The notes under the pieces were generated by a model that searched no databases, was not told the origin of the DNA, and saw nothing but the letters and a program-made list of their open reading frames with translations. This document shows, in pieces, positions 35,706-44,940 of a stretch of 64,000 nucleotides of DNA. Location of the stretch: assembly GCF_002864045.1 (NCBI RefSeq), contig NZ_PJPV01000074.1, positions 52,452 to 116,451 of the forward strand, in the 5' to 3' direction. A program made the translations under genes and the position numbers. Origin of the DNA: Endozoicomonas acroporae. GTDB taxonomy: Bacteria; Pseudomonadota; Gammaproteobacteria; Pseudomonadales; Endozoicomonadaceae. Position 1 is the first letter of the stretch. Each line of letters opens with the position of its first letter.

Positions 35706-37685
35706 ATGAAAAAAAACTTTATCGTTATCAACGGTGTTATCAGAGCCGTTGGTGGGGCTGTCATGATCAGCCTGCTTGCTGGTTGTGCGGCTTTGACCGG
35801 GTCGGATGATGTCATTCTTGCCAGAGCCATGAGTAATACGTCAAACCTGTCGGGGGAAACCATTATCCCCATAAAGGTTGGCGACAAAGGGCCTGAAATG
35901 TGGCTGGCGACCAGCGAGCAACAGGGAACGCTGTTGCTAGATCGTCAGGGCGTCTCTCTGGATGACCTCCCGGGTGAGACGGAGCATCTTGCTGTCCGGC
36001 ACGGCGTGAAACTGGCAGGAGCCTCTGTATCCCTTGCCGCCACGGTGGACACGGCGGCCAATCGACCAATGATAGTGTCGGTGAATGGCCAGCTAGCCCA
36101 CCTGAAAAGGGAAGCGTTACTGCCCGCTCCAGACTTTGAAATAGAAGATATCTGTCTGTTTCGGGATCGACAGCAATTAATCCATCTGTTTCTGGTGGAT
36201 GGCGCGGGGCGTGGCGAGCAGTGGCTGGTGCTGGATAGTGCCAGCCAGACAGTGATGCCGCGAAAAATCAGGGAGTTCAGTCTGCCACCCGGCAGCTCAT
36301 CCTGCACGGTGGATGATGCCAATTCCCGATTATTTGTGCTGGAAGAAGAGCGCGGCATATGGATTTATCCAGCGGATCCAGAGTCCGGGGCAACCAGGAA
36401 GCCGCTATCACTGTCGCATACTATGGTCACGGGGCTTGCTGCCATCCCGAATGGATTGCTGGCCATAGATCCGGAACAAAAAACAGTTTACCGCTTTTTG
36501 TTGGATGCTGATGCCAATGTGGTGGAAAACTCCCGCCGCTCCCTGTCTGGTATTGCAACCCCGGAGCAGCTGTCGGTTTATCAACCCGCAAGCGATCAAC
36601 ACACTGCGTCGGTTTTTTATCTTGGTTTATACGACGATGAAACGGATCAGTACTTTCACTCTTTTATAAAGTGGCCTGAGGCCATTATTGAAAACCTTCC
36701 TGAAGCTGCACCACCTGTTATGGTCACAGTTGAACCTGTCGTTCAGACCAGACCCGTGGGGGTGCATGGTGACGTTGCGGATGATCCTGCGATCTGGGTA
36801 AATCACGCAGACCCGGCAAACAGCCGTGTCATTGGCACCAATAAGAAACAGGGGTTGCATATCTATGACCTGAGCGGCAATGAGTTGCAGTTCTTTGCCA
36901 GTGGCCGGTTGAACAACGTCGATGTTCGATACGGTTTCTCCACTGCTGTTGGGCTGATTGATCTTGCCGCAGCCAGTAACCGTTCCAGTAACAGCATTGC
37001 GTTATTCAGTATTCACCCGGACAGTGGCGAAGTGTCCGAGGCCGGTCTTGTAGCAACTGACTTGTCTGAAATCTATGGACTTTGCATGTATCAGCCAGAG
37101 CCAGGTGCGATGCATGTTTTTGTCAATGATAAGGACGGTCGTTATCAGCAATACGAACTCTATCAGCAGGGTCAGAAAATTAACGGACGGAAGATTCGCA
37201 GCTTCCGCGTCGCCTCTCAACCGGAAGGCTGTGTGGCGTTTGACCGACAGAGGGTGTTGTTTGTTGGGGAGGAGAGTGAGGGGGTCTGGACGATTGGGGC
37301 CGATGCCTCGGCAGGAACGTTTCTCTCTCCGGTGGTTAAGACAGGAAGTCTGCTGCAAGACGACGTGGAGGGCATTGCCGTCTATGAGCAACCGGGCAAC
37401 GCCTATCTGATTGTCTCCAGTCAGGGAAACGACAGCTATCTGGTCCTCGATGCCAACGCACCCTATCAGGTCAGGGGAGCATTCCGCGTTGGGATTAACG
37501 CCCGGGCAGGCATTGATGGTGCTTCAGAGACCGATGGACTGGACGTCACCAGTGCCAGGCTGGGTACGCATTTTCCCCGGGGGATGCTGGTGGTTCAGGA
37601 TGGCCGTAACCGAATGCCGGAAGCGACACAGAACTTCAAATATATCCCGTGGCAGTCCATTCAAACCGCATTAAACCTGGAGTAA
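35706..37685 (+). CDS. Beta-propeller phytase, dual domain, lipoprotein
   Basis: Calcium-dependent phosphatase that removes phosphate from phytate. The product has 659 residues with a lipoprotein signal (VMISLLAGC, lipidated C27), so it should be anchored to a membrane, probably the outer one. The C-terminal half (about 345-659) is the catalytic six-bladed propeller with the hallmarks DVADDPAIWVNHADPANSRV, GTNKKQGLHIYDLSG, EGIAVYEQPGNAYLIVSSQG and ETDGLDVTSARLG. The N-terminal half (about 40-330) is a second, diverged propeller domain, as in dual-domain phytases where the extra domain aids substrate handling. It follows the receptor by 13 bp and precedes the TonB energiser genes. Confidence 0.92.
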   Translation: MKKNFIVINGVIRAVGGAVMISLLAGCAALTGSDDVILARAMSNTSNLSGETIIPIKVGDKGPEMWLATSEQQGTLLLDRQGVSLDDLPGETEHLAVRHGVKLAGASVSLAATVDTAANRPMIVSVNGQLAHLKREALLPAPDFEIEDICLFRDRQQLIHLFLVDGAGRGEQWLVLDSASQTVMPRKIREFSLPPGSSSCTVDDANSRLFVLEEERGIWIYPADPESGATRKPLSLSHTMVTGLAAIPNGLLAIDPEQKTVYRFLLDADANVVENSRRSLSGIATPEQLSVYQPASDQHTASVFYLGLYDDETDQYFHSFIKWPEAIIENLPEAAPPVMVTVEPVVQTRPVGVHGDVADDPAIWVNHADPANSRVIGTNKKQGLHIYDLSGNELQFFASGRLNNVDVRYGFSTAVGLIDLAAASNRSSNSIALFSIHPDSGEVSEAGLVATDLSEIYGLCMYQPEPGAMHVFVNDKDGRYQQYELYQQGQKINGRKIRSFRVASQPEGCVAFDRQRVLFVGEESEGVWTIGADASAGTFLSPVVKTGSLLQDDVEGIAVYEQPGNAYLIVSSQGNDSYLVLDANAPYQVRGAFRVGINARAGIDGASETDGLDVTSARLGTHFPRGMLVVQDGRNRMPEATQNFKYIPWQSIQTALNLE

Positions 37686-37688
37686 GCC

Positions 37689-38471
37689 GTGAGAGACCTT
37701 CTTGCAGGAAAGCGCAGAAAAAGGAAATCCGCTGTTGCTGGCATCAGCTGGATACAGCCAACCCGTTACCTGCCCGCCATGCTGTTGGCCCTGGGCGTCT
37801 GGGGCAACACGCTGGCCAGTTCATCAGTGAATGATCTGACCGCATTGGGGCAGCAACGGATTGCAGCCAATCAACAGGCACAGAAAACCATTGAGGCTAT
37901 CGATGATGAGACGGACAGGATGGAAACCCGGTGGTTGCAACAGATGAAACAGCTGGAGGGGCTTAAGGTTTATAACCGGATTCTGCTGAATCAGGTGGAT
38001 GAACAACAGCGGGAAATTGCCGAAATCAATGCCTCGATTGAACGGGCCGTGGATATTGAGCGACAGGTCATCCCCCTGATTGATCGTATGATCACAGGTT
38101 TGGAGCAGTTTATCCGACTGGATGTCCCTTTTCTGCCGTTAGAAAGGCGACAGCGACTGGATAACCTGAAATCCATGTTGAATGACCCGGATGTTGCTAC
38201 CGCTGACAAACTGGCGAATGTCTTTGCAGCCTACCAGGAAGAGAATAAATACGGCAGGACCATCGAGGCCTATCGGGGGGAAATGGTGCTGGATAATCAA
38301 ACACTCCCGGTGGAGTTTCTGAGAATCGGGCGAGTTGCGCTGCTTTATCAGACGCCCGCAAAGGACCGGATGGGAGCCTGGAATCCCGGGCGGCGCCAAT
38401 GGGTTTCCCTGAACCCTTCTGAATACCGTCGACAGATGCACAAGGGGTTACAGATTGCCCGCAAACTCTGA
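37689..38471 (+). CDS. DUF3450 periplasmic coiled-coil protein
   Basis: Product of 260 residues starting at GTG four bases after the phytase stop. A basic N-region and hydrophobic segment (YLPAMLLALGVWGNTLASSS) form a signal peptide. The mature protein begins with a coiled coil (about 50-125) and ends with the family segment ARRQWVSLNPSEYRRQMHKG-like region. DUF3450 proteins accompany TonB2-type ExbB-ExbD-TonB clusters and are thought to help energy transduction, although the mechanism is unknown. The typical next gene, a large TtpC/ExbB-like protein, is absent here. Confidence 0.88.
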   Translation: MRDLLAGKRRKRKSAVAGISWIQPTRYLPAMLLALGVWGNTLASSSVNDLTALGQQRIAANQQAQKTIEAIDDETDRMETRWLQQMKQLEGLKVYNRILLNQVDEQQREIAEINASIERAVDIERQVIPLIDRMITGLEQFIRLDVPFLPLERRQRLDNLKSMLNDPDVATADKLANVFAAYQEENKYGRTIEAYRGEMVLDNQTLPVEFLRIGRVALLYQTPAKDRMGAWNPGRRQWVSLNPSEYRRQMHKGLQIARKL

Positions 38472-38488
38472 AAAAATATCACCGTGCC

Positions 38489-38935
38489 ATGGTACAGCAG
38501 GTGATTGCTGGCTGGCATGAGCACACACGGGGTTTGCCGAAAAGCGAGCAGCCGCTTCGCAATCGCCTGACCCGGTGCACCATGGGCCGGGTTGACAGAA
38601 ATATCCCATTGATAAAAACGATCATTGCCGTTTGCCCCCTGCTGGGTCTGCTGGGGACAGTGACCGGTATGGTGGCAGTGTTTGACGTCATGTCAGTAGC
38701 AGGTACCGGCAATGCAAGAGCGATGGCTGCCGGTGTTTCCAGGGCCACCATTCCCACCATGGCCGGTATGGTGGTGGCGCTGTCGGGGCTGCTGGCGATG
38801 CTCTGGTTAAAGCAGCGTTGCAATAAAGAGCGGGACTACCTTAACCGGCAGCTGAGTCTGTCGCAGAACCAGGGCTCTGTACCAGCGATGGACACAGGCT
38901 TGAGTGTGACTGAGCAAGGGAGAGAAACGAGATGA
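38489..38935 (+). CDS. ExbB/TolQ-family proton channel protein, N-terminally truncated
   Basis: Product of 148 residues carrying the family core: LIKTIIAVCPLLGLLGTVTG, then MVAVFDVMSVAGTGNARAMA and ATIPTMAGMVVALSGLLAML, which include two membrane helices lining the proton channel. Normal ExbB proteins of TonB2 systems have about 170-180 residues with an N-terminal membrane helix. Here homology begins only after it, and the frame upstream of the ATG (TLKKYHRA) reads like ExbB sequence down to the DUF3450 stop. The first helix and the upstream TtpC gene therefore appear deleted. The start overlaps nothing and lies 17 bp after DUF3450. Function is doubtful. Confidence 0.85.
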   Translation: MVQQVIAGWHEHTRGLPKSEQPLRNRLTRCTMGRVDRNIPLIKTIIAVCPLLGLLGTVTGMVAVFDVMSVAGTGNARAMAAGVSRATIPTMAGMVVALSGLLAMLWLKQRCNKERDYLNRQLSLSQNQGSVPAMDTGLSVTEQGRETR

Positions 38936-39345
38936 GAAAGTTTGCCTGGCAGCAGGAGGAGGATCAGGAACTCAATATCGACATGACCCCCATGCTGGAT
39001 GTTGTGTTTATCCTGCTGATATTTTTTATAGTGACAGCCAGCTTTATCAAGGAAACCGGTATCGAGGTGAATCGCCCCCAGGCCTCAACCGGGAAGCAAC
39101 AGGAAAGTGCCGCCATACTGGTGGCACTTGGGGCAGACGACACTTTCTGGATTGATGGGCGTCAGGTCCAGAGCCATAGCATTCGGGCCAATATCGAGCG
39201 ATTGCACAGTGAGAATCCCCAGGGCACCCTGGTGATTCAAGCCGACAGAATGTCCCGTAATGAGGCATTGATTACGGTTATGGATGCGGCACGTGCTGCC
39301 GGGGTGGAGAACCTGGCCATTGCTACGCGGGAGGCCGGTTCCTGA
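38932..39345 (+). CDS. exbD: ExbD/TolR-family energy transducer
   Basis: Product of 137 residues with one membrane helix near the N-terminus containing the essential Asp (DMTPMLDVVFILLIFFIVTA) and a periplasmic domain ending ARAAGVENLAIATREAG. ExbD works with ExbB to couple the proton gradient to TonB. It overlaps exbB by four bases (ATGA) and the tonB start by one, so the genes are translationally coupled. It appears intact. Confidence 0.92.
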   Translation: MRKFAWQQEEDQELNIDMTPMLDVVFILLIFFIVTASFIKETGIEVNRPQASTGKQQESAAILVALGADDTFWIDGRQVQSHSIRANIERLHSENPQGTLVIQADRMSRNEALITVMDAARAAGVENLAIATREAGS

Positions 39346-40010
39346 TGTTTCACCGGCAGGTTACCCTGCCAGGCAATGGGTTGCTGAATCTATCGCCCCG
39401 TTTTTTTGCCCGGATTCTGGCAGCTCTTATTGCTTCATTTATCGCCCTGTTAATGTTCCTGGGGATGAAGGCACTGATCTCCCCTTCGGAAAGTCATCTT
39501 AATCGACCGTCGGCCAGGGATATGCTGGATTTTGTGCGCGTTAAAACCGTTGAAACAACAGTGGCAAAAAAACAGCAGGCAGCACCACCCGAAGCGCCGG
39601 TTATCCCTCCATCACCACCCATGCCGGCCTTTACCAGTGAGTTGCCAGCGCTTGAGCACATACCCCTGCCATCGCCCACAGTAGCGCCCGGTATCGCCAT
39701 GAACGATCTTGGGTTTAACCTGGGTGCTATGGAAGAAGCGGACTACCTGCCCATTGTTAAAGTGGCACCGGTCTACCCCGAGCGTGCCCTGAACCGTGGC
39801 ATCGAAGGGCAGTGTACCGTTGAATATACCGTGAACCGGGATGGCTCGGTGCGTGATGTCGCCGTGATTGAGTCTCTGTGTGACAGCTGGTTGTTTCACA
39901 GGCCTTCTGTTCAGGCTGCCATTCGTTTTCGCTATCAACCCAGAATGGTTGATGGTCAGGCGGTGGAGGTCTTTGGGCTTCGTAATCAGTTTACCTACCG
40001 GATACAGTGA
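39345..40010 (+). CDS. tonB: TonB protein
   Basis: Product of 221 residues with an N-terminal membrane anchor (ILAALIASFIALLMFLGMKA), a proline-rich periplasmic linker (PPEAPVIPPSPPMPAF) and the TonB C-terminal domain (VAPVYPERALNRGIEGQCTV, then VNRDGSVRDVAVIES). It transmits energy to outer-membrane receptors by binding their TonB box, and is presumably dedicated to the receptor at the start of this locus. The gene is coupled to exbD and to the downstream TPR gene. Confidence 0.92.
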   Translation: MFHRQVTLPGNGLLNLSPRFFARILAALIASFIALLMFLGMKALISPSESHLNRPSARDMLDFVRVKTVETTVAKKQQAAPPEAPVIPPSPPMPAFTSELPALEHIPLPSPTVAPGIAMNDLGFNLGAMEEADYLPIVKVAPVYPERALNRGIEGQCTVEYTVNRDGSVRDVAVIESLCDSWLFHRPSVQAAIRFRYQPRMVDGQAVEVFGLRNQFTYRIQ

Positions 40011-41317
40011 TGACCGTGAAATGGAATTTACCACCGCATGTAAAACACACAACAGTCATGTTCTGGCTCAGGCTTTGCTGTTTTATCGGGCTGTTGTCGG
40101 CAGTTTTTCCGATTGAGGCCAGCCCCGGAAATACTCACGCACTTTCGCAGCCAGTGTATAAAACTCTGGAAGTGGCCCGGGCCCATACGCTCAATGGTGC
40201 CTATGCTGAGGCGGGCCAGCTGATCGCCAGCCTGCAAAAAGACGACTCGCTGTCAGCCTATGAAAAAGCACAGGTATGGAATCTGGCAGGCTATGTGGAT
40301 TACCTCCGTGGATTCATTCCCAGCGCGATCAGCGCCTATGAGGTGGTGTTGCAACAGGCAGATATTCCTGAGTCTTTGCTGATCAGCACCCATCGGACAC
40401 TGGCACAACTCTGGTTTATGGAAGCCGGGTATCGTAAGGCACTGTCGTATGCTGAGCAAATCCGGTCTGCTGATGTTGCAGCGGATAGCCGTCATGTTGA
40501 TAACAGCCTTCAGGTCCTGATGGCTCACTGTCATTATCAGTTGTCTGACTATCCCAGGTCTGCTGCCTTGATTAAGTCGGTGATTGAGCAGGCCAATCAA
40601 CCCGAGGAAAGCTGGCTGCAACTGTTGAGAGCCAGCTATCAGGCTCAGAATGATTATGAAAAAACCCCCCGGGTGCTTGAGACGATGGTAGAACTTTTTG
40701 GCAAACCGGACTATTTCCTGGCTCTGTCGGCAACCTACAGCCAGCTTGGGCAACAGGCCAGGCAGACCAGCCTGCTGGAAAGTCTCTATGAAAAACGACA
40801 ACTGACAAATGCTTCTCATCTGAAAGCCCTGGGCATTCTCTATGTTCAGCAGGGCATGCCAGCAAAAGCTGCTGCGGTGCTGGGTTACGGCATCGACAGC
40901 AACCACCTTGAAGCGTCCGCAGAGAATCTGCGTCTTCTGGCACAGGCCTGGCTCCGGGCCCGGAACAATGACAGCGCCATCAAGGTTCTGGTCAGGGCAT
41001 CGTCGCTCCATAACGATAAAAAAATCGATCTTTTGCTGGCCAGGACCTTTCTGAGCATGCGTGATTGGGAGAGTGCGGCAACCCGTTTACAACGGGTGCT
41101 TGATAACCAGGGCAACAAAGACTCCGAAGTATGGCTACTGCTGGGCATGGCAAGGTTCCACCAAGGGGACTATGCCAGCGCTGAGCAGGCTTTTATCAAC
41201 GCCCGTGACCAGGCAGGGCGTGAACGAGTGCAGCGTTCTGCCAGGCAATGGCTCAGGCATGTGCAGGCTGAGCAGCAGAAAAAATTGATGGCTGCAACGG
41301 CAAAGGTGTCGAGGTAA
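40010..41317 (+). CDS. TPR-repeat protein of the TonB2-type cluster
   Basis: Product of 435 residues with a signal or anchor segment (VMFWLRLCCFIGLLSAVFPI) followed by helical tetratricopeptide-like repeats through to the C-terminus (for example QVWNLAGYVDYLRGFIPSAI, SEVWLLLGMARFHQGDYASA). A TPR protein closes many TonB2 clusters (TtpC-ExbB2-ExbD2-TonB2-TPR) and is thought to support the complex in the periplasm. The ATG at 40010 overlaps the tonB stop; a GTG one codon upstream is an alternative. It is the last gene of the run that begins with the receptor. Confidence 0.88.
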   Translation: MTVKWNLPPHVKHTTVMFWLRLCCFIGLLSAVFPIEASPGNTHALSQPVYKTLEVARAHTLNGAYAEAGQLIASLQKDDSLSAYEKAQVWNLAGYVDYLRGFIPSAISAYEVVLQQADIPESLLISTHRTLAQLWFMEAGYRKALSYAEQIRSADVAADSRHVDNSLQVLMAHCHYQLSDYPRSAALIKSVIEQANQPEESWLQLLRASYQAQNDYEKTPRVLETMVELFGKPDYFLALSATYSQLGQQARQTSLLESLYEKRQLTNASHLKALGILYVQQGMPAKAAAVLGYGIDSNHLEASAENLRLLAQAWLRARNNDSAIKVLVRASSLHNDKKIDLLLARTFLSMRDWESAATRLQRVLDNQGNKDSEVWLLLGMARFHQGDYASAEQAFINARDQAGRERVQRSARQWLRHVQAEQQKKLMAATAKVSR

Positions 41318-41349
41318 TTGACCATTTAACCGCATATTGAGCTGATTTA

Positions 41350-41537
41350 AGGAATTGCCCCAGAATAATTTGCACATTTCTGAGTTTCAAAACTACGTTC
41401 GTCCTGAGCCTGTCGAAGGGCGTGAACTCCGGCCTCATGTATTGTGCCAATCACCCTTCGATACTTCGACAAGCTCAGCACTCAGGATGAACGGAGATCA
41501 AGTTCAAAATGTCGAAATTATTTCGGGACAATTCCTA
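41350..41537. repeat. Long imperfect palindrome, family P copy 2
   Basis: Outer arms AGGAATTGCCCCAGAATAAT and, inverted, ATTATTTCGGGACAATTCCT. Inner arms contain CGTTCGTCCTGAGCCTGTCG and CTCAGGATGAACGGAG. This copy has an extra short inverted unit (TACTTCGACAAGCTCAGCA) in the right arm. It fills most of the gap between the TPR gene and phoX. Confidence 0.78.
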
Positions 41538-41545
41538 ACCGGATT

Positions 41546-41563
41546 GCGCAACAAAACTGTAAC
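41546..41563 (+). promoter_or_regulatory. Possible weak PHO box upstream of phoX
   Basis: GCGCAAC-AAAA-CTGTAAC has the PHO-box 7-4-7 layout and shares AACAAAACTGT with the better site at 32862-32879, but its first half is poor. It lies 73 bp before phoX. Confidence 0.35.
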
Positions 41564-41635
41564 AGCGATCACCTAACCTGTCTTTGCAAATAACTGTTTA
41601 ATAAAAATGCGTTTACATAACGATGAGGGATAATC

Positions 41636-43666
41636 ATGGAAGCTGGATCTTCAAAGTTACAGAACCATCGTGATTTTCATGAACAGCTGGAGTCGCTGGA
41701 TGATCAGCCAGATAATTTCTCTGGCAACAGTACCCTGGATGACGTGGTAGAAAAAAGTCGGCGGAACTTTATGAAAGGCGGCCTGGGTCTGGCCATGGCC
41801 GGCTTTCTGGCTGGCTGTATGGGCACGACCGGGCAGAGTCATAATGGTCTGGGTGGCAGTGCTGCTGGAAACCTGCGGCGGGCGGACATCGGATTCAAGC
41901 CCATTCCCATTGAGCAGGACCCCATGTTCGATGCCATCAATGTGCCTGAAGGCTATACGGCCAGCGTCTTTTTTTCATGGGGTGACCCGGTAGAGAAAGG
42001 TGCGAGACCCTGGCGGCCAGATGGCAGCAACAGCTGGCGGGAGCAGATGAAGCAGGCAGGCCAGAATCACGATGGGATCTGGTTCTTCCCATTTGCGGAC
42101 CAGCCGGACGACCATGGCCTGCTGGTCATGAATCATGAGTACATTAATCCTACGCTGCACCCCAACGGTCTGACCATCACTGAAAACCCGCAGGGATTTA
42201 AACAGCGCCCGGCGCATGAAGTGAAAAAGGAGATGGCGGCCCACGGTGTCAGTATTATCGAAGTTCGCAAGCAGTCCGATGGTCACTGGCAGCAAGTCAA
42301 GGATTCCCGCTATAACCGCAGGATCACCGGGTTTACCCCCATGGATCTGACCGGCGAAGTGGCCGGTACTGATTTTCTGAAAACCGTGGCAGACCCTGCT
42401 GGGCTTGAGGTGCTCGGCACTTTGAATAACTGCGCCATGGGCGTAACACCCTGGGGGACTTATCTCACCTGTGAAGAGAACTGGAAGAACTACTTTGTTA
42501 ACCGTGATGCAGAAGACTATGCACAACGTCCTGCCCACCAGCGGTATGGTGTGGCCCAGGATAAGAACAGTAAAAACTATGCCTGGGAATCAGTGGAACC
42601 CCGTTTTAATGCGACCCCTGACCACCATGCCCCTCATGGCGGTTATGTGAACGAACCCAACCGTTTCGGCTGGGTAGTGGAAATTGACCCTTTTTCACCG
42701 GACAGCACTCCAAAGAAGCGCACCTCCATGGGGCGACTGGTCAGAGAGTGTTCAACACTTTCGCTGGGTGATGATGGTCGTATGGCATTCTATTTTGGCG
42801 ATGATACCCGCGGCGAATACGTGTATAAGTTTGTGCCGGATCAGGCCTATAAACCCGGTAATCCAGCGGCCAACCGGGATATTCTGGATCATGGCACTCT
42901 TTATGTGGCGGTGTTCCATGATGATGGCCGTGGTGAGTGGCGGCCACTGGTGTTTGGCCACAACGGCCTGACCCGTCGCAATGGCTTTACCAGTCAGGCC
43001 GATGTGCTGGTACACGCCCGCCGGGCCGCAGACATTCTGGGAGCCACGACCATGGACCGTCCGGAGTGGGTTGCCGTGCATCCGCAGACCCGGGAAGTCT
43101 ATGTCACGCTGACCAATAATAAGCACCGGGGCCAAAAAGAGGATCAGCAAACCAATGCCGCCAATCCCCGGGAAGATAACCGCCATGGTCAGATTGTTCG
43201 TTTTACCGAGGCAAACGCTGATCCCACGGCCACCCATTTCAACTGGGAGATGTTTCTGCTGGCCGGTGACCGCCCTGGCGCGACACTGGCGGATGGCAGT
43301 CCGGTACCTGAACACTTCGTGGGAGATATCAAGGGTGATATTTTCTCTTCGCCGGATGGTATCTGGTTTGACTATCAGGGCCGCCTCTGGATTCAGACCG
43401 ATTACGGTGACGATGAGGAACGCAACAGCAATATGGGCACCAATCAGATGCTCTGCTGCGATCCGGTCACCGCAGAAGTAAAACGCTTTCTGACAGGCCC
43501 GAGAGGGTGTGAAATCACCGGTGTGACCACCACGCCCGATGGCAAAGCCATGTGGGTTAATATCCAGCATCCGGCCATCAGCTTTCCGGCCAGTGATGGA
43601 ATTACACGGCCCCGGTCGAGTACTGTGCTGATTACCAGGGATGATGGTGGGGTGATTGGAACTTAA
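41636..43666 (+). CDS. phoX: PhoX-family alkaline phosphatase (DUF839)
   Basis: Exported phosphatase of 676 residues hydrolysing organic phosphate esters; characterised relatives use calcium and iron. The Tat signal SRRNFMKGGLGLAMAGFLAGC combines a twin-arginine motif with a lipobox. The unusual feature is that about 45 residues precede it. Family segments are clear: INVPEGYTASVFFSWGDPV, MNHEYINP, NCAMGVTPWGTYLTCEENW, GWVVEIDPFSP and DGIWFDYQGRLWIQTDYGDD. GAGG at about 41624 is the ribosome site. The gene follows the phytate locus, and its 3' end is duplicated at 45747-45988. Confidence 0.94.
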   Translation: MEAGSSKLQNHRDFHEQLESLDDQPDNFSGNSTLDDVVEKSRRNFMKGGLGLAMAGFLAGCMGTTGQSHNGLGGSAAGNLRRADIGFKPIPIEQDPMFDAINVPEGYTASVFFSWGDPVEKGARPWRPDGSNSWREQMKQAGQNHDGIWFFPFADQPDDHGLLVMNHEYINPTLHPNGLTITENPQGFKQRPAHEVKKEMAAHGVSIIEVRKQSDGHWQQVKDSRYNRRITGFTPMDLTGEVAGTDFLKTVADPAGLEVLGTLNNCAMGVTPWGTYLTCEENWKNYFVNRDAEDYAQRPAHQRYGVAQDKNSKNYAWESVEPRFNATPDHHAPHGGYVNEPNRFGWVVEIDPFSPDSTPKKRTSMGRLVRECSTLSLGDDGRMAFYFGDDTRGEYVYKFVPDQAYKPGNPAANRDILDHGTLYVAVFHDDGRGEWRPLVFGHNGLTRRNGFTSQADVLVHARRAADILGATTMDRPEWVAVHPQTREVYVTLTNNKHRGQKEDQQTNAANPREDNRHGQIVRFTEANADPTATHFNWEMFLLAGDRPGATLADGSPVPEHFVGDIKGDIFSSPDGIWFDYQGRLWIQTDYGDDEERNSNMGTNQMLCCDPVTAEVKRFLTGPRGCEITGVTTTPDGKAMWVNIQHPAISFPASDGITRPRSSTVLITRDDGGVIGT

Positions 43667-43842
43667 TTGAATCGCGTTTCGTAAAAAGCAGGGCGAGTCC
43701 ACTGATTCGCCTCCTTGTCTTCGACCGGCGGTGCTGAAAAAGGCCTTTATTACCTGCCAGCAGGAACTTTTTGCTGGCTTGGGCATCTACAGGGTTACCT
43801 CACGTTAAACGTCAGATTCTTCCATCCGATAGCGGCTTAACT

Positions 43843-44808
43843 ATGAATATCAACTCAGGCGCAGGTTCGACGACCAATGTTGTTATTTCTTCCTCTGTAG
43901 CGAAGGATGCCCTGACCTTGGCAGGTACCCTGTCAGGGCTTGCTTTCGGCTTTCTTGTAACCCGCCTCCCGGACGACGACAGTTTTCTGAATCGCGCCTT
44001 ATATGTGGGCGCTTGTGGCGTTGCGGGACACCTCATCGCACAAAGTGCCTGTCACGGTTGTAGAGCCTTCTGGCAGGCTGCTGTGGCAATTCGTGATACC
44101 GTATCCACGTATATCAATAACCCTGATATTACCCCCACCAGTCAGGATTCTCATATTGCCCAGGATAGCGGCTTAACGTTGAATACCAATTCAGGTGCAG
44201 GTTCGACGACCAACGTTGTTATTTCTACCTCTGTAATCAAGGATACTTTGTCTATGGCAGGTACCCTGTCAGGGCTTGCTTTTGGCTCTTTTGTATCTGC
44301 CGTCTCGCGCAAAGACAATTTTCTGAATCGTGGCTTATATGTGGGCGCTTGTGGCACTGCTGGATTCCTCATCGCACAAAGTGCCTGTTACGGTTGTACC
44401 GCCTTCTGGAAAGGCACTGAGGTCATTCGTGCTACCGTATCCACGTATATGAATAACCTTGGTATTACCCCCTTCAGTCAGGATTCTCATATTGTCCAGG
44501 CATTTACCTACGCTGGAGCGTTGTATAGCCTGCGTTACAGTCGTGCCCTCGAAGCTCCGTTACTGATTCGATCAGAAGAGTCAATAGAAATGGAAAGACG
44601 TGCGCACTGGGGCCGCAATTATGAGCCTCCTCCTTGCTGGCCTCCTCCTGATGTTATGGACCGAATCAAGTCTGGCCCAGGCTCGGTCATGCTCGGTGCC
44701 GGTGTCGGATATCTGGTGGGAAAAGCGCTGGACTATACGGCAAAAGCAGCCTTTTCCGGTGCCAGAATGGCGGCTGAATGCCTTAGATCGATAACCACTG
44801 GTCGCTGA
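43843..44808 (+). CDS. Unknown glycine-rich membrane-type protein with two internal repeats
   Basis: Not recognised. The product has 321 residues from the ATG at 43843. Two repeats of about 107 residues (about 1-107 and 108-215) share the pattern NSGAGSTTNVVIS, LAGTLSGLAFG, FLNRALYVGACG, LIAQSAC, CRAFW, VSTY and DSHI. A distinct C-terminal part (about 260-321) ends with GVGYLVGKALDYTAKAAFSG and AECLRS. The hydrophobic segments are glycine-zipper-like, suggesting membrane insertion or oligomerisation. A paralogue follows at 44941. The region between the phoX stop and this start resembles the leader of the paralogue, so the whole transcription unit was duplicated. Confidence 0.72.
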   Translation: MNINSGAGSTTNVVISSSVAKDALTLAGTLSGLAFGFLVTRLPDDDSFLNRALYVGACGVAGHLIAQSACHGCRAFWQAAVAIRDTVSTYINNPDITPTSQDSHIAQDSGLTLNTNSGAGSTTNVVISTSVIKDTLSMAGTLSGLAFGSFVSAVSRKDNFLNRGLYVGACGTAGFLIAQSACYGCTAFWKGTEVIRATVSTYMNNLGITPFSQDSHIVQAFTYAGALYSLRYSRALEAPLLIRSEESIEMERRAHWGRNYEPPPCWPPPDVMDRIKSGPGSVMLGAGVGYLVGKALDYTAKAAFSGARMAAECLRSITTGR

Positions 44809-44940
44809 ACAGGTAGACAGTCCCCTGTTTGCGCACAAAACCCTGTAATGCCTGCCAGCAGGAACTTTTTCCTGGCTTGAGCATCTACATGATCGCCTTA
44901 CGTAAAACGTCACATTCTTATATCTGAGAGGGACTTAACA

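Noticed and set aside
41575..41635. CTGTCTTTGCAAATAACTGT considered as a second PHO box before phoX
   Set aside because: The two CTGT units are 16 bp apart instead of 11, so it does not fit the PHO-box layout.
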